Shown piece by piece: positions 36,490 to 48,341 of a stretch of DNA of 64,000 bases. The stretch covers positions 1 to 64,000 of the forward strand of contig JAMNXR010000012.1 of the NCBI GenBank assembly GCA_023653055.1, written 5' to 3'. How positions within the stretch are numbered: position 1 is the stretch's first letter; each line of letters starts with the position of its first letter. The DNA comes from Burkholderiaceae bacterium (GTDB taxonomy: Bacteria; Pseudomonadota; Gammaproteobacteria; Burkholderiales; Burkholderiaceae_B). A program made the translations under genes and the position numbers. The notes under the pieces are model-generated. The model was not told the DNA's origin. It searched no databases and saw only the letters and a list, made by a program, of their open reading frames with translations.

Positions 36490-37346
36490 TGACCCATCCG
36501 CAATCCAACACACCTCAATATTCTGCTTTACAGCTTGCTTGGTTGCAGGAACTCGGCATTGAAAAACCTTGGTTGCCGAGTGAGCAGTTTGTTCCTACAA
36601 CAGTCAGCGCCCCTGTTTCGGTTGCGGTGTCCAAGGCGCCTGTCGTATCCGCCGAGGCCGTCGTCTCAGCGGCTCGTCCAATGGCGACGCGTCCCTCCGG
36701 CGCTTCAGGCGCGCGTGTGGTGGCCTCCGCGGCGTCTTTGTCCGCAACAGACGCGCCGGTCGATACGCGTGCGCTTGCTGCGGGTGCAAGTGATATGGTG
36801 GCTTTGGCAGACATCATTCATGCCTGTCAGGCGTGTGGGCTTTGTCGGGAGCGGCAGCAAGCGGTTACCGGCGAAGGCGTCATGCAGCCCGCCATCATGG
36901 TGATTGGCGAGGCACCGGGAGACTATGAGGACCGCCAGGGCAGACCTTTTGTGGATCGTCCTGGCCTGATGCTGGACAACATGTTGTCCGCCATTCAAAG
37001 TAGCCGAACCCAAAATGTGTATGTGAGTAATATCGTCAAGTGTCGTCCGCCCGGCAACCGTAACCCAAAGCCGGCAGAACTCTCTGCATGCAAACCTTAT
37101 TTGCTGCGTCAAATCGAACTTGTGCGGCCCTTTAGTATTTTGGCGGTGGGGCGTGCGGCCCAAGCACTGCTCGAAACAGACGAGTCTCTGGACAACCTGC
37201 GTCAGGTCACCCATTCACTCTTGGTGGCAGGACAAAAAATCCCGTTGATTGTGACGAGCCATCCGGTCACTTTATTGAATCACCCCGCTGAAAAAGCGGC
37301 AGTCTGGCAGGATTTATTGCTCGTCAAGACCGTTTCTGGCCTCTGA
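36489..37346 (+). CDS. Uracil-DNA glycosylase, family 4/5 type (iron-sulfur)
   Basis: This enzyme removes uracil from DNA in base-excision repair. The 285-residue protein begins with about 100 residues of Ala/Val/Ser-rich low-complexity sequence. The catalytic domain follows: 'CQACGLCRERQQAVTGEG' (first 4Fe-4S ligands), 'VIGEAPGDYEDRQGRPFV', 'VYVSNIVKCRPPGNRNPKP' (third Cys), the fourth Cys in 'ELSACKPYL', and the C-terminal 'VTSHPVTLLNHPAEKAAVW' His-Pro motif. The start overlaps the tsaB-rimI stop by one base, so the genes are coupled. Confidence 0.92.
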   Translation: MTHPQSNTPQYSALQLAWLQELGIEKPWLPSEQFVPTTVSAPVSVAVSKAPVVSAEAVVSAARPMATRPSGASGARVVASAASLSATDAPVDTRALAAGASDMVALADIIHACQACGLCRERQQAVTGEGVMQPAIMVIGEAPGDYEDRQGRPFVDRPGLMLDNMLSAIQSSRTQNVYVSNIVKCRPPGNRNPKPAELSACKPYLLRQIELVRPFSILAVGRAAQALLETDESLDNLRQVTHSLLVAGQKIPLIVTSHPVTLLNHPAEKAAVWQDLLLVKTVSGL

Positions 37347-37371
37347 CGAGCGTCTCCAGCGTTGTAAAAGC

Positions 37372-38733
37372 TTAAAGCGCCTTGCCATGACCTTCTTGAC
37401 CGATTTGGTCTAAAAGGTGAGGGTCTTTTTTGAGGTTGCGGCGGTTCCAACGGAGCATGGTGACCATCAAGATCGCGACGATTCCCCCAAACATCCAAAT
37501 AATGACATCGATGGAGCAGTCGAGCCAGAGCAACAGTGTGTAGACGGCGACCATCAGCAAAATATTGAGCTGTTCATTAAAGTTTTGAACGGCGATCGAG
37601 TGTCCTGCAGACAGCAGAACGTGTCCACGATGCTGCAGCAATGCGTTCATGGGGACGACAAAGAGTCCTGAGGTGAGTCCAATCAAAATCAGCAATACAT
37701 AAGCTACCCAAGGCAACTGTGTGCCAAGAATGTTGATACTCATGGAGTCGTTCACAAAAGGCATCAACATCACGATAAAGCCCATTGCGATCCCGAGCGG
37801 CAGAACCTGAAGAGCTTTAGGGAGAGGTATGCGTCCTGCCAAAATTGAACCTACGATGGTGCCGAGAGCGGTAATGCCCATCAGGATGGAAGCCTGATCG
37901 AGGCGATAGCCCAGATGGCTTTTGCCCCATTCGATCACAATGAGTTGCAGTGTGGCGCCTGCGCCCCAAAACAACGTCGTCACACCCAGAGATATTTGTC
38001 CGAGCTTGTCACGCCAGAGAATACGCACGTAGCCGGCAAAGGTTTGGACGAGCTTGATTGGATTTCTGTTTTGCTTGGGGTAGACGATGTTGGTGTTGGG
38101 GATCAATAAATTACAAGTTGCAGCAGCGATATAGACAAAAGCAATCATTAAAATGGCGGCTTCTGCAGGGGTGTCGACCAATTTGCTGATCCAAGCATGG
38201 CTTAATAGCCAGGACGAGACCGTTGGTGACACCAGAATGCCGCCGACGACCGTGCCAAGAATGATGGACAAAATTGTCAGACCTTCAATCCAGCTATTGC
38301 CTTTAACAAGCTGTAACGGATGAAGCATTTCCGTCACGATGCCATATTTTGCAGGGGAGTAGGCTGCAGCGCCGATCCCGACGAGGGCGTAGGCCACGCA
38401 TACAAGCGCCACTTGCCCATCCTGCGCCAGCCCGAACATGGCGTAAGAAAACATCAATAAACAGCCGCTGACTTTGATGGCATTGGTCAAAAACATCACG
38501 CGCCCCTTGGGGAACGAGTCTGCCACTGCACCGACAAAGGCAGCAAGTAAGACATAAGAGGCGGCAAACCACCATTTCATCATCGGTGCCATCCAATCCG
38601 GGCCGTGAAGCTCTTGAATGAGTGCAATCGCAGCGATAAACAACGCATTATCTGCAAGCGAGGACAATGCCTGCGCAGCCATGACGGTAAAAAAGCCTCG
38701 ATTCAAGATGGTTTCCCGAAAAAATGAACGCAC
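37372..38733 (-). CDS. lplT: Lysophospholipid transporter LplT (MFS)
   Basis: LplT flips lysophosphatidylethanolamine back across the inner membrane for re-acylation. The 453-residue protein has about 12 transmembrane helices. The N-terminal 'NRGFFTVMAAQALSSLADNALFIAAIALI'-type stretch, 'VGIGAAAYSPAKYGIVTEM', 'GNSWIEGLTILSIILGTVVGG' and 'GLFVVPMNALLQHRGH' are LplT family blocks. No aas acyltransferase gene is adjacent. It is divergent from smc. Confidence 0.9.
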   Translation of the reverse strand: MRSFFRETILNRGFFTVMAAQALSSLADNALFIAAIALIQELHGPDWMAPMMKWWFAASYVLLAAFVGAVADSFPKGRVMFLTNAIKVSGCLLMFSYAMFGLAQDGQVALVCVAYALVGIGAAAYSPAKYGIVTEMLHPLQLVKGNSWIEGLTILSIILGTVVGGILVSPTVSSWLLSHAWISKLVDTPAEAAILMIAFVYIAAATCNLLIPNTNIVYPKQNRNPIKLVQTFAGYVRILWRDKLGQISLGVTTLFWGAGATLQLIVIEWGKSHLGYRLDQASILMGITALGTIVGSILAGRIPLPKALQVLPLGIAMGFIVMLMPFVNDSMSINILGTQLPWVAYVLLILIGLTSGLFVVPMNALLQHRGHVLLSAGHSIAVQNFNEQLNILLMVAVYTLLLWLDCSIDVIIWMFGGIVAILMVTMLRWNRRNLKKDPHLLDQIGQEGHGKAL

Positions 38734-38895
38734 GCCACAATGCGGTATTACGCATAATAAATGAATGGGGGATTCCCCCTAGTTTTGTCCCCTCTTGGTA
38801 TGGACTGTTAAAAGCCTTTTGACGGCTTGGTTGTCAGTTTTCTGCTCAGGCTGCGTTATGATCTTGAGGATTCCATCCGAGATTGTGCCTATATT

Positions 38896-41800
38896 GTGCG
38901 TCTGACCCAGATCAAACTAGCGGGATTCAAGTCCTTTGTCGATCCGACCGTGATTCCTACCCCCAGCCAGCTCGTGGGCGTGGTGGGTCCGAACGGCTGC
39001 GGCAAGTCTAATATTATCGATGCAGTGCGCTGGGTGATGGGCGAAAGCCGTGCCTCGGAGTTGCGCGGTGAGTCGATGCAGGACGTGATTTTTAGCGGAT
39101 CTGGCCAGCGCAAGCCCTCTGCGCGCGCATCTGTTGAGTTGGTATTTGATAACAGCGATGGCAGGGCGGTGGGCCAATGGGCGACCTATGCCGAAATCGC
39201 TGTGCGGCGGGTGTTGACGCGAGATGGCACTAGCAGCTATTTCATTAACAACCAGCAAGTCCGTCGTCGTGACGTCAATGATATTTTCTTAGGCACCGGC
39301 TTGGGCGCCCGCGGTTACGCCATCATCGGTCAGGGCATGATCAATCGCTTGATCGAAGCCAAACCAGAAGAGCTCCGTGTTTACCTCGAAGAGGCCGCTG
39401 GCGTCTCGCGCTACAAAGAGCGTCGCCGCGAAACAGAAAACAGATTGTCCGATACACGTGAAAATCTCGTCCGTGTCGATGATATTTTGCGGGAGCTCAC
39501 TTCTCAGCTCGAAAAACTCGAATCCCAAGCAGAGGTTGCGCGCGAGTACCGCGCACTGCAAGCAGAGGGCGAGGGCAAGCAAAATGCCTTGTGGTTCCTA
39601 AAAGAAGCCGCGGCACACGAAGAGCGCGCACGTACACAACAAGACATCGAGCGAGCGCAAACCGAACTCGAAGCCTCGATGGCAGGTTTGCGCGCAAGCG
39701 AGGCGGCCCTTGAGTCGCGTCGCCAAGCGCATTACGCCGCTGGCGATGCGGTGCATGATGCCCAAGGCTTGCTCTATGAATCCAATGCCAAGGTCAGTAG
39801 CCTCGAGGCAGAAATCCGTCATGTCGTTGAGTCACGTAATCGCGTTCAAACACGACGCTCGCAGCTGCAGGTCCAGATGACGGAGTGGGATTCGCAAAAA
39901 GAACATTGCGTTTTGCAGATCCAAGAAGGTGAAGACGAGCTGATGACCAGTGCGGCTCGCGCTGAACAAGCGCGTGAGCTTGCGATGGCCGCCCAAGAGG
40001 GCTTGCCAGATATTGAGGCCCGAGTCCGCCAAGCCGCAGCACAACGTGAGGAAATGCGCGCCACGCTCGCGCGTGTCGAACAAAGTCTTGCGCTCGTTGC
40101 GCAGACGCAGCGGGATTCTGACCGACAGTTACAGGCCCTTGAATTGCGCCGTGAGCGCCTCAAGCAAGAGTTGCAAGGTGTTGATGCCCCAGATGTCGAG
40201 GCGCTTGAACGTTTGACGGGTGACAAGCTTGTCGCCGAAGAGTCTCTCGAAGAAGCCCAGGGTGGTCTCGCTGAACTCGAAGACAAATTGCCCGATGCTG
40301 ATGCGCGTCGCGCCCAGGCGCAGCAACAAGCGCAAGCCGAAGCGGAAACGCTAGCCCGTCTCGATGCACGCTTGACGGCATTGATGAGATTACAAGAGGA
40401 CGTGCAGAAAAAGGGTAGCCTTGAACCCTGGCTGGCCAAGCATGAGCTTTCTTCGTTGGCCCGCTTATGGCAAAAGCTTCATGTCGAACCTGGTTGGGAA
40501 ACTGCCCTGGAAGCAGTGCTCAATGAGCGCATGACAGGACTCGAGGTGCGCAATCTTGACTGGGCGCGTGCGTTTGCAAATGATGTACCACCTGCACGCC
40601 TGGCTTTTTATCAGCTACCACCTGCCGCGCCCGTAGCACCCGCGCCCGCTGGACTCAATCCACTTGCCTCTGTGTTGCGCATTACTGATCCTGAGTTGCG
40701 CACATTGCTTCAGGCTTGGTTAGGCAATGTTTATATTGCTAAAGACGTCACCGAGGCGCTTGCCGCGCGCGCGTCGCTTCCCACAGGTGCCACGTTAGTG
40801 GTACAAGGTGGACACTTGGTAGATGCCAACAGTGTGCGCTTTTATGCCCCTGACTCAGAGCAGTCTGGATTGCTGGCCCGTCAGCAGGAAATTGAAAATT
40901 TACAACGAGAAATAAAAGCCCATCAGCTCATTGCGGATAACTCTCGTTCTGCTGTTGCGCAAGCCGAGTCTGCGTGGCAGCAAGTGTCGCAGGCCTTGCC
41001 GCCCGCGCGTCAGCGCGTGTCTGAAATTACGCGTCGCTTGCATGATTTGCAACTCGAGCACACGCGCTTGCAGCAACAAGTCGAGCAAACCCGCGAGCGT
41101 TCCGGGCGACTGGAGCAAGACATTGCCGAAGTGATTTCTCAGCAAGAGGAACTGACTGCTGCCAAACTCGAAGCCGAAGCCCGCTTCGAAGAACTGGATG
41201 CAGAAATTGGCGTGCAGCAGGAGACGTATTCTGAAGCGGAAATGGCCGGTGAGGCACTCTCCGAAGAGGCCGAAACTGCGCGTAATCGTCTGCGTGATCA
41301 GGAACGTGGCGCGCAAGAAGCGGAGTTTGCAGAGCGCGGAATACGCGCACGGATTGCCGAGTTGCAACGTAACTTGCAGCTTGCGACTGAGCAAGCTACA
41401 CGTGCGCAGCAAGAGTTGTTGTCCTTGGAGTCTGAGCTTTCGACCTTGGATGCTGCAGCGGCCGAGGCTGGATTACAAGAGGCCCTAGAGTTTCGCGCGG
41501 AAAGAGAGGAGACGCTCGGTCGCGCACGAATCGAAATGGATACGCTTGCTGCTCAGCTGCGCGAGGCGGACGAGGCGCGCTTGGCGATCGAGCGCTCGCT
41601 TGAGCCGCGCCGTGAACGCATCATGCAGCTTCAGTTGCAGGAGCAAGCTGCGCGTCTGGCAACAGAGCAGTTTGCTGAGCAACTGAACGAGCGTCAGGTG
41701 GATCGCGCGGCCGTGCAGGCTTCTTTGCTCGATCAGCCTGATGAGTGGCAGCGTCCCGCTTGGTTGCAGTCCGAAGTGCAGCGAATTACTAAAAAAATAG

Positions 41801-42426
41801 AAGGCTTGGGTTCTGTTAACTTGGCCGCGCTGGACGAGCTGACTGCGTCGCGTGAGCGCAAAAACTATCTCGATGCACAGTATCTGGATTTACAAACTGC
41901 AATCGACACACTTGAAGATGCGATCCGTAAAATCGATCGTGAGACACGTGATTTGTTGCAGACGACCTTTAATCAGGTCAATGGACATTTTGGTGAGTTG
42001 TTTCCAAAGTTATTTGGGGGCGGCGAAGCCCGCTTGATTATGACGGGCGACGAGATTTTGGATGCCGGTGTTCAAGTCATGGCGCAGCCGCCAGGCAAGC
42101 GCAATACGTCGATTCATTTGCTCTCCGGGGGTGAAAAAGCCCTCACAGCGACGGCGTTGGTGTTTGCGCTATTCAAGCTCAATCCCGCTCCGTTCTGCTT
42201 ACTGGATGAGGTGGACGCACCGCTGGATGATGCGAATACCGAGCGTTATGCCAATCTCGTGAGTAATATGGCTGACCACACACAGTTTTTATTTATCTCA
42301 CACAACAAGATCGCCATGCAAATGGCACGTCAGCTCGTTGGCGTGACCATGCAGGAGCAAGGTGTTTCGCGTATTGTGGCCGTTGATATCGAATCCGCAT
42401 TGCAGCTTGCCTCTGAAGCTGCATGA
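38896..42426 (+). CDS. smc: Chromosome segregation protein SMC
   Basis: This condensin ATPase organises and segregates chromosomes with ScpAB. I place the start at GTG 38896, reading (M)RLTQIKLAGFKSFVDPT, which matches the usual SMC N-terminus; the track adds 23 unrelated residues. Length is then 1176. Walker A is 'GPNGCGKSN' (about residue 33). Two long coiled coils flank a hinge near 500-640. The C-terminal head has the signature 'LSGGEKALTATALV' and Walker B 'CLLDEVDAPLDDANT'. It is followed 15 bp later by zipA. Confidence 0.96.
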   Translation: MRLTQIKLAGFKSFVDPTVIPTPSQLVGVVGPNGCGKSNIIDAVRWVMGESRASELRGESMQDVIFSGSGQRKPSARASVELVFDNSDGRAVGQWATYAEIAVRRVLTRDGTSSYFINNQQVRRRDVNDIFLGTGLGARGYAIIGQGMINRLIEAKPEELRVYLEEAAGVSRYKERRRETENRLSDTRENLVRVDDILRELTSQLEKLESQAEVAREYRALQAEGEGKQNALWFLKEAAAHEERARTQQDIERAQTELEASMAGLRASEAALESRRQAHYAAGDAVHDAQGLLYESNAKVSSLEAEIRHVVESRNRVQTRRSQLQVQMTEWDSQKEHCVLQIQEGEDELMTSAARAEQARELAMAAQEGLPDIEARVRQAAAQREEMRATLARVEQSLALVAQTQRDSDRQLQALELRRERLKQELQGVDAPDVEALERLTGDKLVAEESLEEAQGGLAELEDKLPDADARRAQAQQQAQAEAETLARLDARLTALMRLQEDVQKKGSLEPWLAKHELSSLARLWQKLHVEPGWETALEAVLNERMTGLEVRNLDWARAFANDVPPARLAFYQLPPAAPVAPAPAGLNPLASVLRITDPELRTLLQAWLGNVYIAKDVTEALAARASLPTGATLVVQGGHLVDANSVRFYAPDSEQSGLLARQQEIENLQREIKAHQLIADNSRSAVAQAESAWQQVSQALPPARQRVSEITRRLHDLQLEHTRLQQQVEQTRERSGRLEQDIAEVISQQEELTAAKLEAEARFEELDAEIGVQQETYSEAEMAGEALSEEAETARNRLRDQERGAQEAEFAERGIRARIAELQRNLQLATEQATRAQQELLSLESELSTLDAAAAEAGLQEALEFRAEREETLGRARIEMDTLAAQLREADEARLAIERSLEPRRERIMQLQLQEQAARLATEQFAEQLNERQVDRAAVQASLLDQPDEWQRPAWLQSEVQRITKKIEGLGSVNLAALDELTASRERKNYLDAQYLDLQTAIDTLEDAIRKIDRETRDLLQTTFNQVNGHFGELFPKLFGGGEARLIMTGDEILDAGVQVMAQPPGKRNTSIHLLSGGEKALTATALVFALFKLNPAPFCLLDEVDAPLDDANTERYANLVSNMADHTQFLFISHNKIAMQMARQLVGVTMQEQGVSRIVAVDIESALQLASEAA

Positions 42427-42441
42427 TTACCGAGGCAACAT

Positions 42442-43509
42442 ATGAGTGAGTTGCAAATCTCTCTGATAGTGATCGGTGCAGCAATTATCGTTTTGCTGCT
42501 TGGCTTTAACTGGTTTCAAGATCGTCGCGTGCGGCGTCGGATGCAGGCGCAAATGCCTGTCATTGAGCAAGATCCTTTGCTTGGGGAGTCTTTTGCGGCC
42601 GCTGAAGCGCGACGTGAACCGGGTCTTGGTGGAGGACAGTCTTTTGCACAGCCCGATGCGACTGCAGCGTTGAGCGCGATCAATGATCATCCCGACGGGG
42701 CGTTAGATGAACAAGGTCCGGATCCATCAACTGAAGTCGTGATCGAAATTACGTTTCAAGGTCCGATGTTGGGGGAAGACCTCCTGCCCTTGCTTCAGCC
42801 TCTGCGTAGCGCAGGTCGCAAAGCTGTTCGAATTTTTGCGCAAGACATCGAGGGGCAACTGGATCTTCGTTTGCATGCGAGCGGCCAATACGTCGCGGTG
42901 CATCTCGCTGTATTGCTGGCCAATCGGAGTGGGGCACTCTCTGCGATCGAATGGTCCCAAATCTGGAATCGTGCGCAGAGCTTAGCTGATCAATTAGAGT
43001 CCAATATCGAAGGGCCCGATCAGCAGTTCGTGCTGGATGCAGCATCTCGTTTGGATGACACCTGTGCCGCGCTCGATACCCAGGTCGGTTTGACCTTGCT
43101 GCTTGGTAGTATGCGGCCTGTCCCTGAGGTGACCGCAGCGGCCCAGGGAATGGGTTTTGTCCCCTTTAATGGTGGACTCGTCTGGTTGGGTGATTATGGG
43201 CTGGTGTGTTTTAGTTTGTCTCGCTCGGATGCAGAGTCTTTTGACGCGGGCATGGCGAGTGTGGATCGCCTGTCTCTGCTTTTGGATGTGCCCTGTAGTC
43301 CGGTCGATACGCGGGCCTTTGCCAAAATGTCAGAGATTGGCTTTGAACTGGCACGACGGATTGGCGGTGAACTGGTAGATGATCAATTGCGTCCCTTGCA
43401 GCCGGGTGCTGAAGTGTCGATTGATGAGAAACTGATGACCTTGTATTCGCAGCTTGAAAAGGCGGGTTTCGCTGCGGGCAGCCCTCGCACAAGACGTGTT
43501 TTTGTATAA
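42442..43509 (+). CDS. zipA: Cell division protein ZipA-like
   Basis: ZipA anchors FtsZ to the inner membrane. The 355-residue protein has an N-terminal membrane helix (about 5-24, 'ISLIVIGAAIIVLLLGFNWF') followed by a basic patch (RRVRRR), an acidic/Ala linker, and a C-terminal domain. That domain has 'MGFVPFNGGLVWLG', 'LLLDVPCSPVDTRAFAKMSEIGFELA' and 'LYSQLEKAGFAAGSP', the betaproteobacterial FtsZ-binding domain. It sits between smc and ligA, a conserved order in this group. Confidence 0.85.
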   Translation: MSELQISLIVIGAAIIVLLLGFNWFQDRRVRRRMQAQMPVIEQDPLLGESFAAAEARREPGLGGGQSFAQPDATAALSAINDHPDGALDEQGPDPSTEVVIEITFQGPMLGEDLLPLLQPLRSAGRKAVRIFAQDIEGQLDLRLHASGQYVAVHLAVLLANRSGALSAIEWSQIWNRAQSLADQLESNIEGPDQQFVLDAASRLDDTCAALDTQVGLTLLLGSMRPVPEVTAAAQGMGFVPFNGGLVWLGDYGLVCFSLSRSDAESFDAGMASVDRLSLLLDVPCSPVDTRAFAKMSEIGFELARRIGGELVDDQLRPLQPGAEVSIDEKLMTLYSQLEKAGFAAGSPRTRRVFV

Positions 43510-45567
<2,058 letters not shown>

Positions 45568-45576
45568 ATCCCGTGT

Positions 45577-46350
45577 TTACTGGATCTTGGCCTTGCCGCG
45601 CAGTTGAGCCTGGTAGGCTGCAAGTGCCTGTTCACGCATCATCTGCTCGAGTTCTTTGCGAACCTGATCCAATGGTGGGAACTCGACGGGACGAATGTCC
45701 ATGACTTCAATAACGTGCCAGCCAAACTGTGACTGAACAGGCTTGTCTGCCAACTGACCTTTTTTGGTGGCGGCAACAGCCTTGGCAAAAGGCTCGACAT
45801 AATTTGAGTTAGGCGCCCAACCCAGATCGCCACCTTTGGCAGCACTGCCAGTGTCTTTGGACTGTTTAGCTAACTCTTCAAACTTGGCAGATTTGTTTTT
45901 GAGCTTGTCCTGAATGTCGTTAGCCGTCTTTTCGTCTTCAACCAAGATGTGGCGAACGTTGTACTCAAACTTGTCGGCTTCAGCCTTTTTGAGTTTTTCG
46001 TATTCGGCTTTCACAGCATCATCAGTGATGGGATTCTTTTTCAGGTAGTCAGCCATCAAGGCCTGAACCAAAATGCCCTGACGTGCTAATTCGAGCTCGA
46101 TGGCGACAGCAGGATCCTTGGGGATACCAGCGGCATCAGCGGCTTGAACCATCACCTGACGGTTGATCAACTCTTGCTTGATCTGGTCGCGCATTTCTGG
46201 AGAGTCGGTCGCACCGCGTGCCACCAGCAGCTTTACAAACTGATCGACGTTCGCCTGGGTAATTGCTTTGCCATTCACGGTGGCAACATTTTGAGCATGA
46301 AGGGGTGCAACCAACACGAGTGCGGCGGCGAGCATAACGATACGTTTCAT
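45577..46350 (-). CDS. Periplasmic parvulin-type peptidyl-prolyl isomerase
   Basis: The 257-residue precursor has a signal peptide (MKRIVMLAAALVLVAPLHA, cut near AQN), an N-terminal SurA/PrsA-like chaperone region and a central parvulin domain. That domain shows 'NVRHILVEDEKTANDIQDKL', 'GGDLGWAPNSNYVEPFAKAV' and 'VQSQFGWHVIEVMDIRP'. It should act on folding of exported proteins. It is last in the msrB-yciB-bolA-parvulin row, a common arrangement in Burkholderiales. Confidence 0.92.
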   Translation of the reverse strand: MKRIVMLAAALVLVAPLHAQNVATVNGKAITQANVDQFVKLLVARGATDSPEMRDQIKQELINRQVMVQAADAAGIPKDPAVAIELELARQGILVQALMADYLKKNPITDDAVKAEYEKLKKAEADKFEYNVRHILVEDEKTANDIQDKLKNKSAKFEELAKQSKDTGSAAKGGDLGWAPNSNYVEPFAKAVAATKKGQLADKPVQSQFGWHVIEVMDIRPVEFPPLDQVRKELEQMMREQALAAYQAQLRGKAKIQ

Positions 46351-46631
46351 GAATTTCCTTTGGAAGGCGCCCGAGTGGTCAGCGCAAGCGCATGAATCGG
46401 GTGTGGGATTAAATCGCGCAAAAGATCATACACCAGCCGATGTTGCGCAATCATCGGACGGTGATTAAAACATTCAGCCACGATCGTGGCACGAAAGTGA
46501 CTGGCATTGCCTGGGTTGCCAGAGTGACCAGCATGAAGATGTGACTCGTCAACGATATCGAGTTCGAGGGCATTGAGCGGAGCAAGACGCTCGCGCAGCA
46601 AGGTCATGTGAGGATTGATTGTGCCGCTCAC
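46347..46631 (-). CDS. BolA family protein
   Basis: This is a 94-residue BolA-fold protein, a family that pairs with monothiol glutaredoxins in iron-sulfur handling. Conserved pieces are 'LDIVDESHLHAGHSG', 'ASHFRATIVAECF' and 'HRLVYDLL', with the invariant His in RLVY context. The frame starts at GTG 46631, overlapping the yciB stop; ATG at 46607 (MTLLRERLAP) is an equally plausible start giving 86 residues. The stop overlaps the parvulin start. Confidence 0.92.
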   Translation of the reverse strand: MSGTINPHMTLLRERLAPLNALELDIVDESHLHAGHSGNPGNASHFRATIVAECFNHRPMIAQHRLVYDLLRDLIPHPIHALALTTRAPSKGNS

Positions 46632-47215
46632 GGTTTGTTTTCCTTGGCATCCGATCCAACTGACACGTCTTTAGGTTCGTCCTGCTGCATGTGTTTTCCG
46701 AGCCAAACGGATTGTGCGATCACAAAGACAATCAAGAGTGCCATTAAGCCAAAGACCTTAAAGTTGACCCACTGATCCTGAGTGAATAATCCTGAAAATG
46801 CCACAAACAGATTCAGTCCACCCGCCACGATGAAAAAGAGTGCCCAGCTCAAGTTGAGCTTATTCCAAGCTGCGCTCGGCATGGCGACTTTTTCACCTAA
46901 TAGTTTTTGCATAAGGTTTTTGTTCATCAGGTATTTGCTGACAATCAAGACGCCACCAAATAACCAATACAGTACTGTCGGTTTCCATTTAATAAATGCA
47001 TCATTCTGAAGCCACAGTGTTGCGCCACCGAAAAATACGATGACGGCAAAGTTGACCCAGTGCATGGTTTCAATCGGTTTGCCCGTGAGCTTGATCCAAA
47101 GGATTTGTAAAACTGCTGCGGCAATGGCCACGGCTGTTGCGACATAGATGTCCGCAAATCTGTACGCTACAAAAAATAAAATAAGAGGAAACAGATCGAA
47201 GAGGAATTTTTTCAT
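46628..47215 (-). CDS. yciB: Inner-membrane septation protein A (YciB/IspZ family)
   Basis: The 195-residue membrane protein has about five transmembrane helices. It carries the YciB blocks '[20 protein letters not shown]', '[19 protein letters not shown]', '[24 protein letters not shown]' (short parts) and '[20 protein letters not shown]'. The family is linked to cell-envelope synthesis and septation. A charged tail ([16 protein letters not shown]) ends it. It overlaps msrB upstream and bolA downstream by 4 bp each. Confidence 0.93.
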   Translation of the reverse strand: MKKFLFDLFPLILFFVAYRFADIYVATAVAIAAAVLQILWIKLTGKPIETMHWVNFAVIVFFGGATLWLQNDAFIKWKPTVLYWLFGGVLIVSKYLMNKNLMQKLLGEKVAMPSAAWNKLNLSWALFFIVAGGLNLFVAFSGLFTQDQWVNFKVFGLMALLIVFVIAQSVWLGKHMQQDEPKDVSVGSDAKENKP

Positions 47216-47610
47216 GTTTTGACTGGCTCGAATGTCAGCGAAAGAGAGTTGATGCAGTAGCGCCGGCCAGTCGGGGGCGGACCATCTGGAAAAACGTGAC
47301 CTAAGTGGCTATCGCAGACATTGCACATCACCTCAGTGCGCACCATGCCGTGCGACATATCTGTCTCTTCTTTGACATTTTCAGGATCGAGTGGCTCAAA
47401 ATAACTTGGCCAGCCACAGCCTGCATCAAACTTTGTGTCCGAAGCGAATAGCGCGGTTCCACAGCCTACGCAGCGATAAATGCCGTATTCGCGGTGATCC
47501 CAATAGCGTCCCGTAAAGGCGCGCTCCGTGCCTTTTTGACGGGCAACGTAGTATTCGTCGGCGGAAAGCTGGGCTTTCCATTCAGCATCAGTTTTATGAA
47601 TTTTTGACAT
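47212..47610 (-). CDS. msrB: Peptide-methionine (R)-S-oxide reductase MsrB
   Basis: MsrB repairs oxidised methionine (R isomer). The 132-residue protein has two zinc CxxC pairs ('CVGCGTALF' and '[12 protein letters not shown]'), the substrate block '[13 protein letters not shown]', and the catalytic Cys in '[12 protein letters not shown]'. It is the first gene of the minus-strand msrB-yciB-bolA-parvulin row and is divergent from bioM. Confidence 0.96.
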   Translation of the reverse strand: MSKIHKTDAEWKAQLSADEYYVARQKGTERAFTGRYWDHREYGIYRCVGCGTALFASDTKFDAGCGWPSYFEPLDPENVKEETDMSHGMVRTEVMCNVCDSHLGHVFPDGPPPTGRRYCINSLSLTFEPVKT

Positions 47611-47649
47611 ACTTTACTTGGAGTGAGCGTTTTGGAAAAAGTTCTCATG

Positions 47650-47655
47650 CATAAT
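47650..47655 (+). promoter_or_regulatory. Candidate -10 of the bioMNY promoter, close to the start codon
   Basis: CATAAT ends 8 bp before the bioM ATG at 47664, so the leader would be a few bases at most. No ribosome-binding site and no BirA-type palindrome are apparent in the 53-bp gap to msrB. Confidence 0.3.
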
Positions 47656-47663
47656 CGTTCACC

Positions 47664-48341
47664 ATGTTAATCGAGTTTAAAAATATCTTTGTTGAGCGCG
47701 AGGACCGTCAAGCACTGGCGGACCTGAGCCTAAGCCTGTCTGAGCGTCGTATTGGGGTGATTGGCCCAAACGGCTCGGGCAAGAGTACCTTTATTCGTCT
47801 GATTAATGGCTTGTTGCTCCCGAAAACAGGACAAATTTGTGTCGATGGCCTCGATACGCGTAAAGATGTTGAAAAGATACGCAGAAAGGTCGGTTTTGTA
47901 TTCCAAAACCCTGATAACCAGATTGTCTTTCCGATCGTGAGTGAGGATATCGAATTTGGTCTCAAACGACGTGTGCCGGAGCCAACCCTCAGACGTCAAC
48001 GCGCACAAGAGGCTTTAGACCAGCTTGGCGTGCTACATCTTCAGGATCGCTCGGTACATGCCTTGTCTGGAGGCGAGAGGCAGCTAGTCGCACTCGCGGG
48101 CGTGCTGGCGACTCAGCCTGAGATCTTGGTGTTTGACGAACCCACCACACAACTGGATTTGCGTCTGCGTAATCGCTTTGAGCAGCATCTGGCATCGTTG
48201 ACGCAAGCGGCGGTGATTGTCAGTCATGACTTAGCGTTGATGGGCACCATGGATCGTGTGCTGGTGCTCAAAGACGGACGACTCGCGTTTGATGGTGCAC
48301 CCGATGCGGCTTGCGCCTGGTATCGGACGCACTGCAGCTGA
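47664..48341 (+). CDS. bioM: Biotin ECF transporter ATPase BioM
   Basis: This is the ATP-binding subunit of the energy-coupling-factor biotin transporter. The 225 residues show Walker A 'GPNGSGKSTF', Q-loop 'FVFQNPDNQIVFPIVSEDI' (typical of CbiO/EcfA), signature 'LSGGERQLVALAGVL' and Walker B 'ILVFDEPTTQLD'. Assignment to biotin rests on the adjacent bioN and bioY. The stop overlaps bioN by one base. Confidence 0.92.
   Translation: MLIEFKNIFVEREDRQALADLSLSLSERRIGVIGPNGSGKSTFIRLINGLLLPKTGQICVDGLDTRKDVEKIRRKVGFVFQNPDNQIVFPIVSEDIEFGLKRRVPEPTLRRQRAQEALDQLGVLHLQDRSVHALSGGERQLVALAGVLATQPEILVFDEPTTQLDLRLRNRFEQHLASLTQAAVIVSHDLALMGTMDRVLVLKDGRLAFDGAPDAACAWYRTHCS

Noticed and set aside
38767-38779. 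GGGGGATTCCCCC palindrome between lplT and smc as a terminator
   Set aside because: A 5-bp stem with a 3-base loop between divergent genes is not where a terminator is needed; probably chance or part of a promoter.
39846-40439. Long antisense ORF (197 aa) inside smc
   Set aside because: It is a Ser/Arg/Ala-rich shadow of the coiled-coil coding strand; smc in the other frame is certain.
47611-47663. BirA- or BioR-type operator upstream of bioM
   Set aside because: No palindrome resembling either site is visible in the 53-bp gap.
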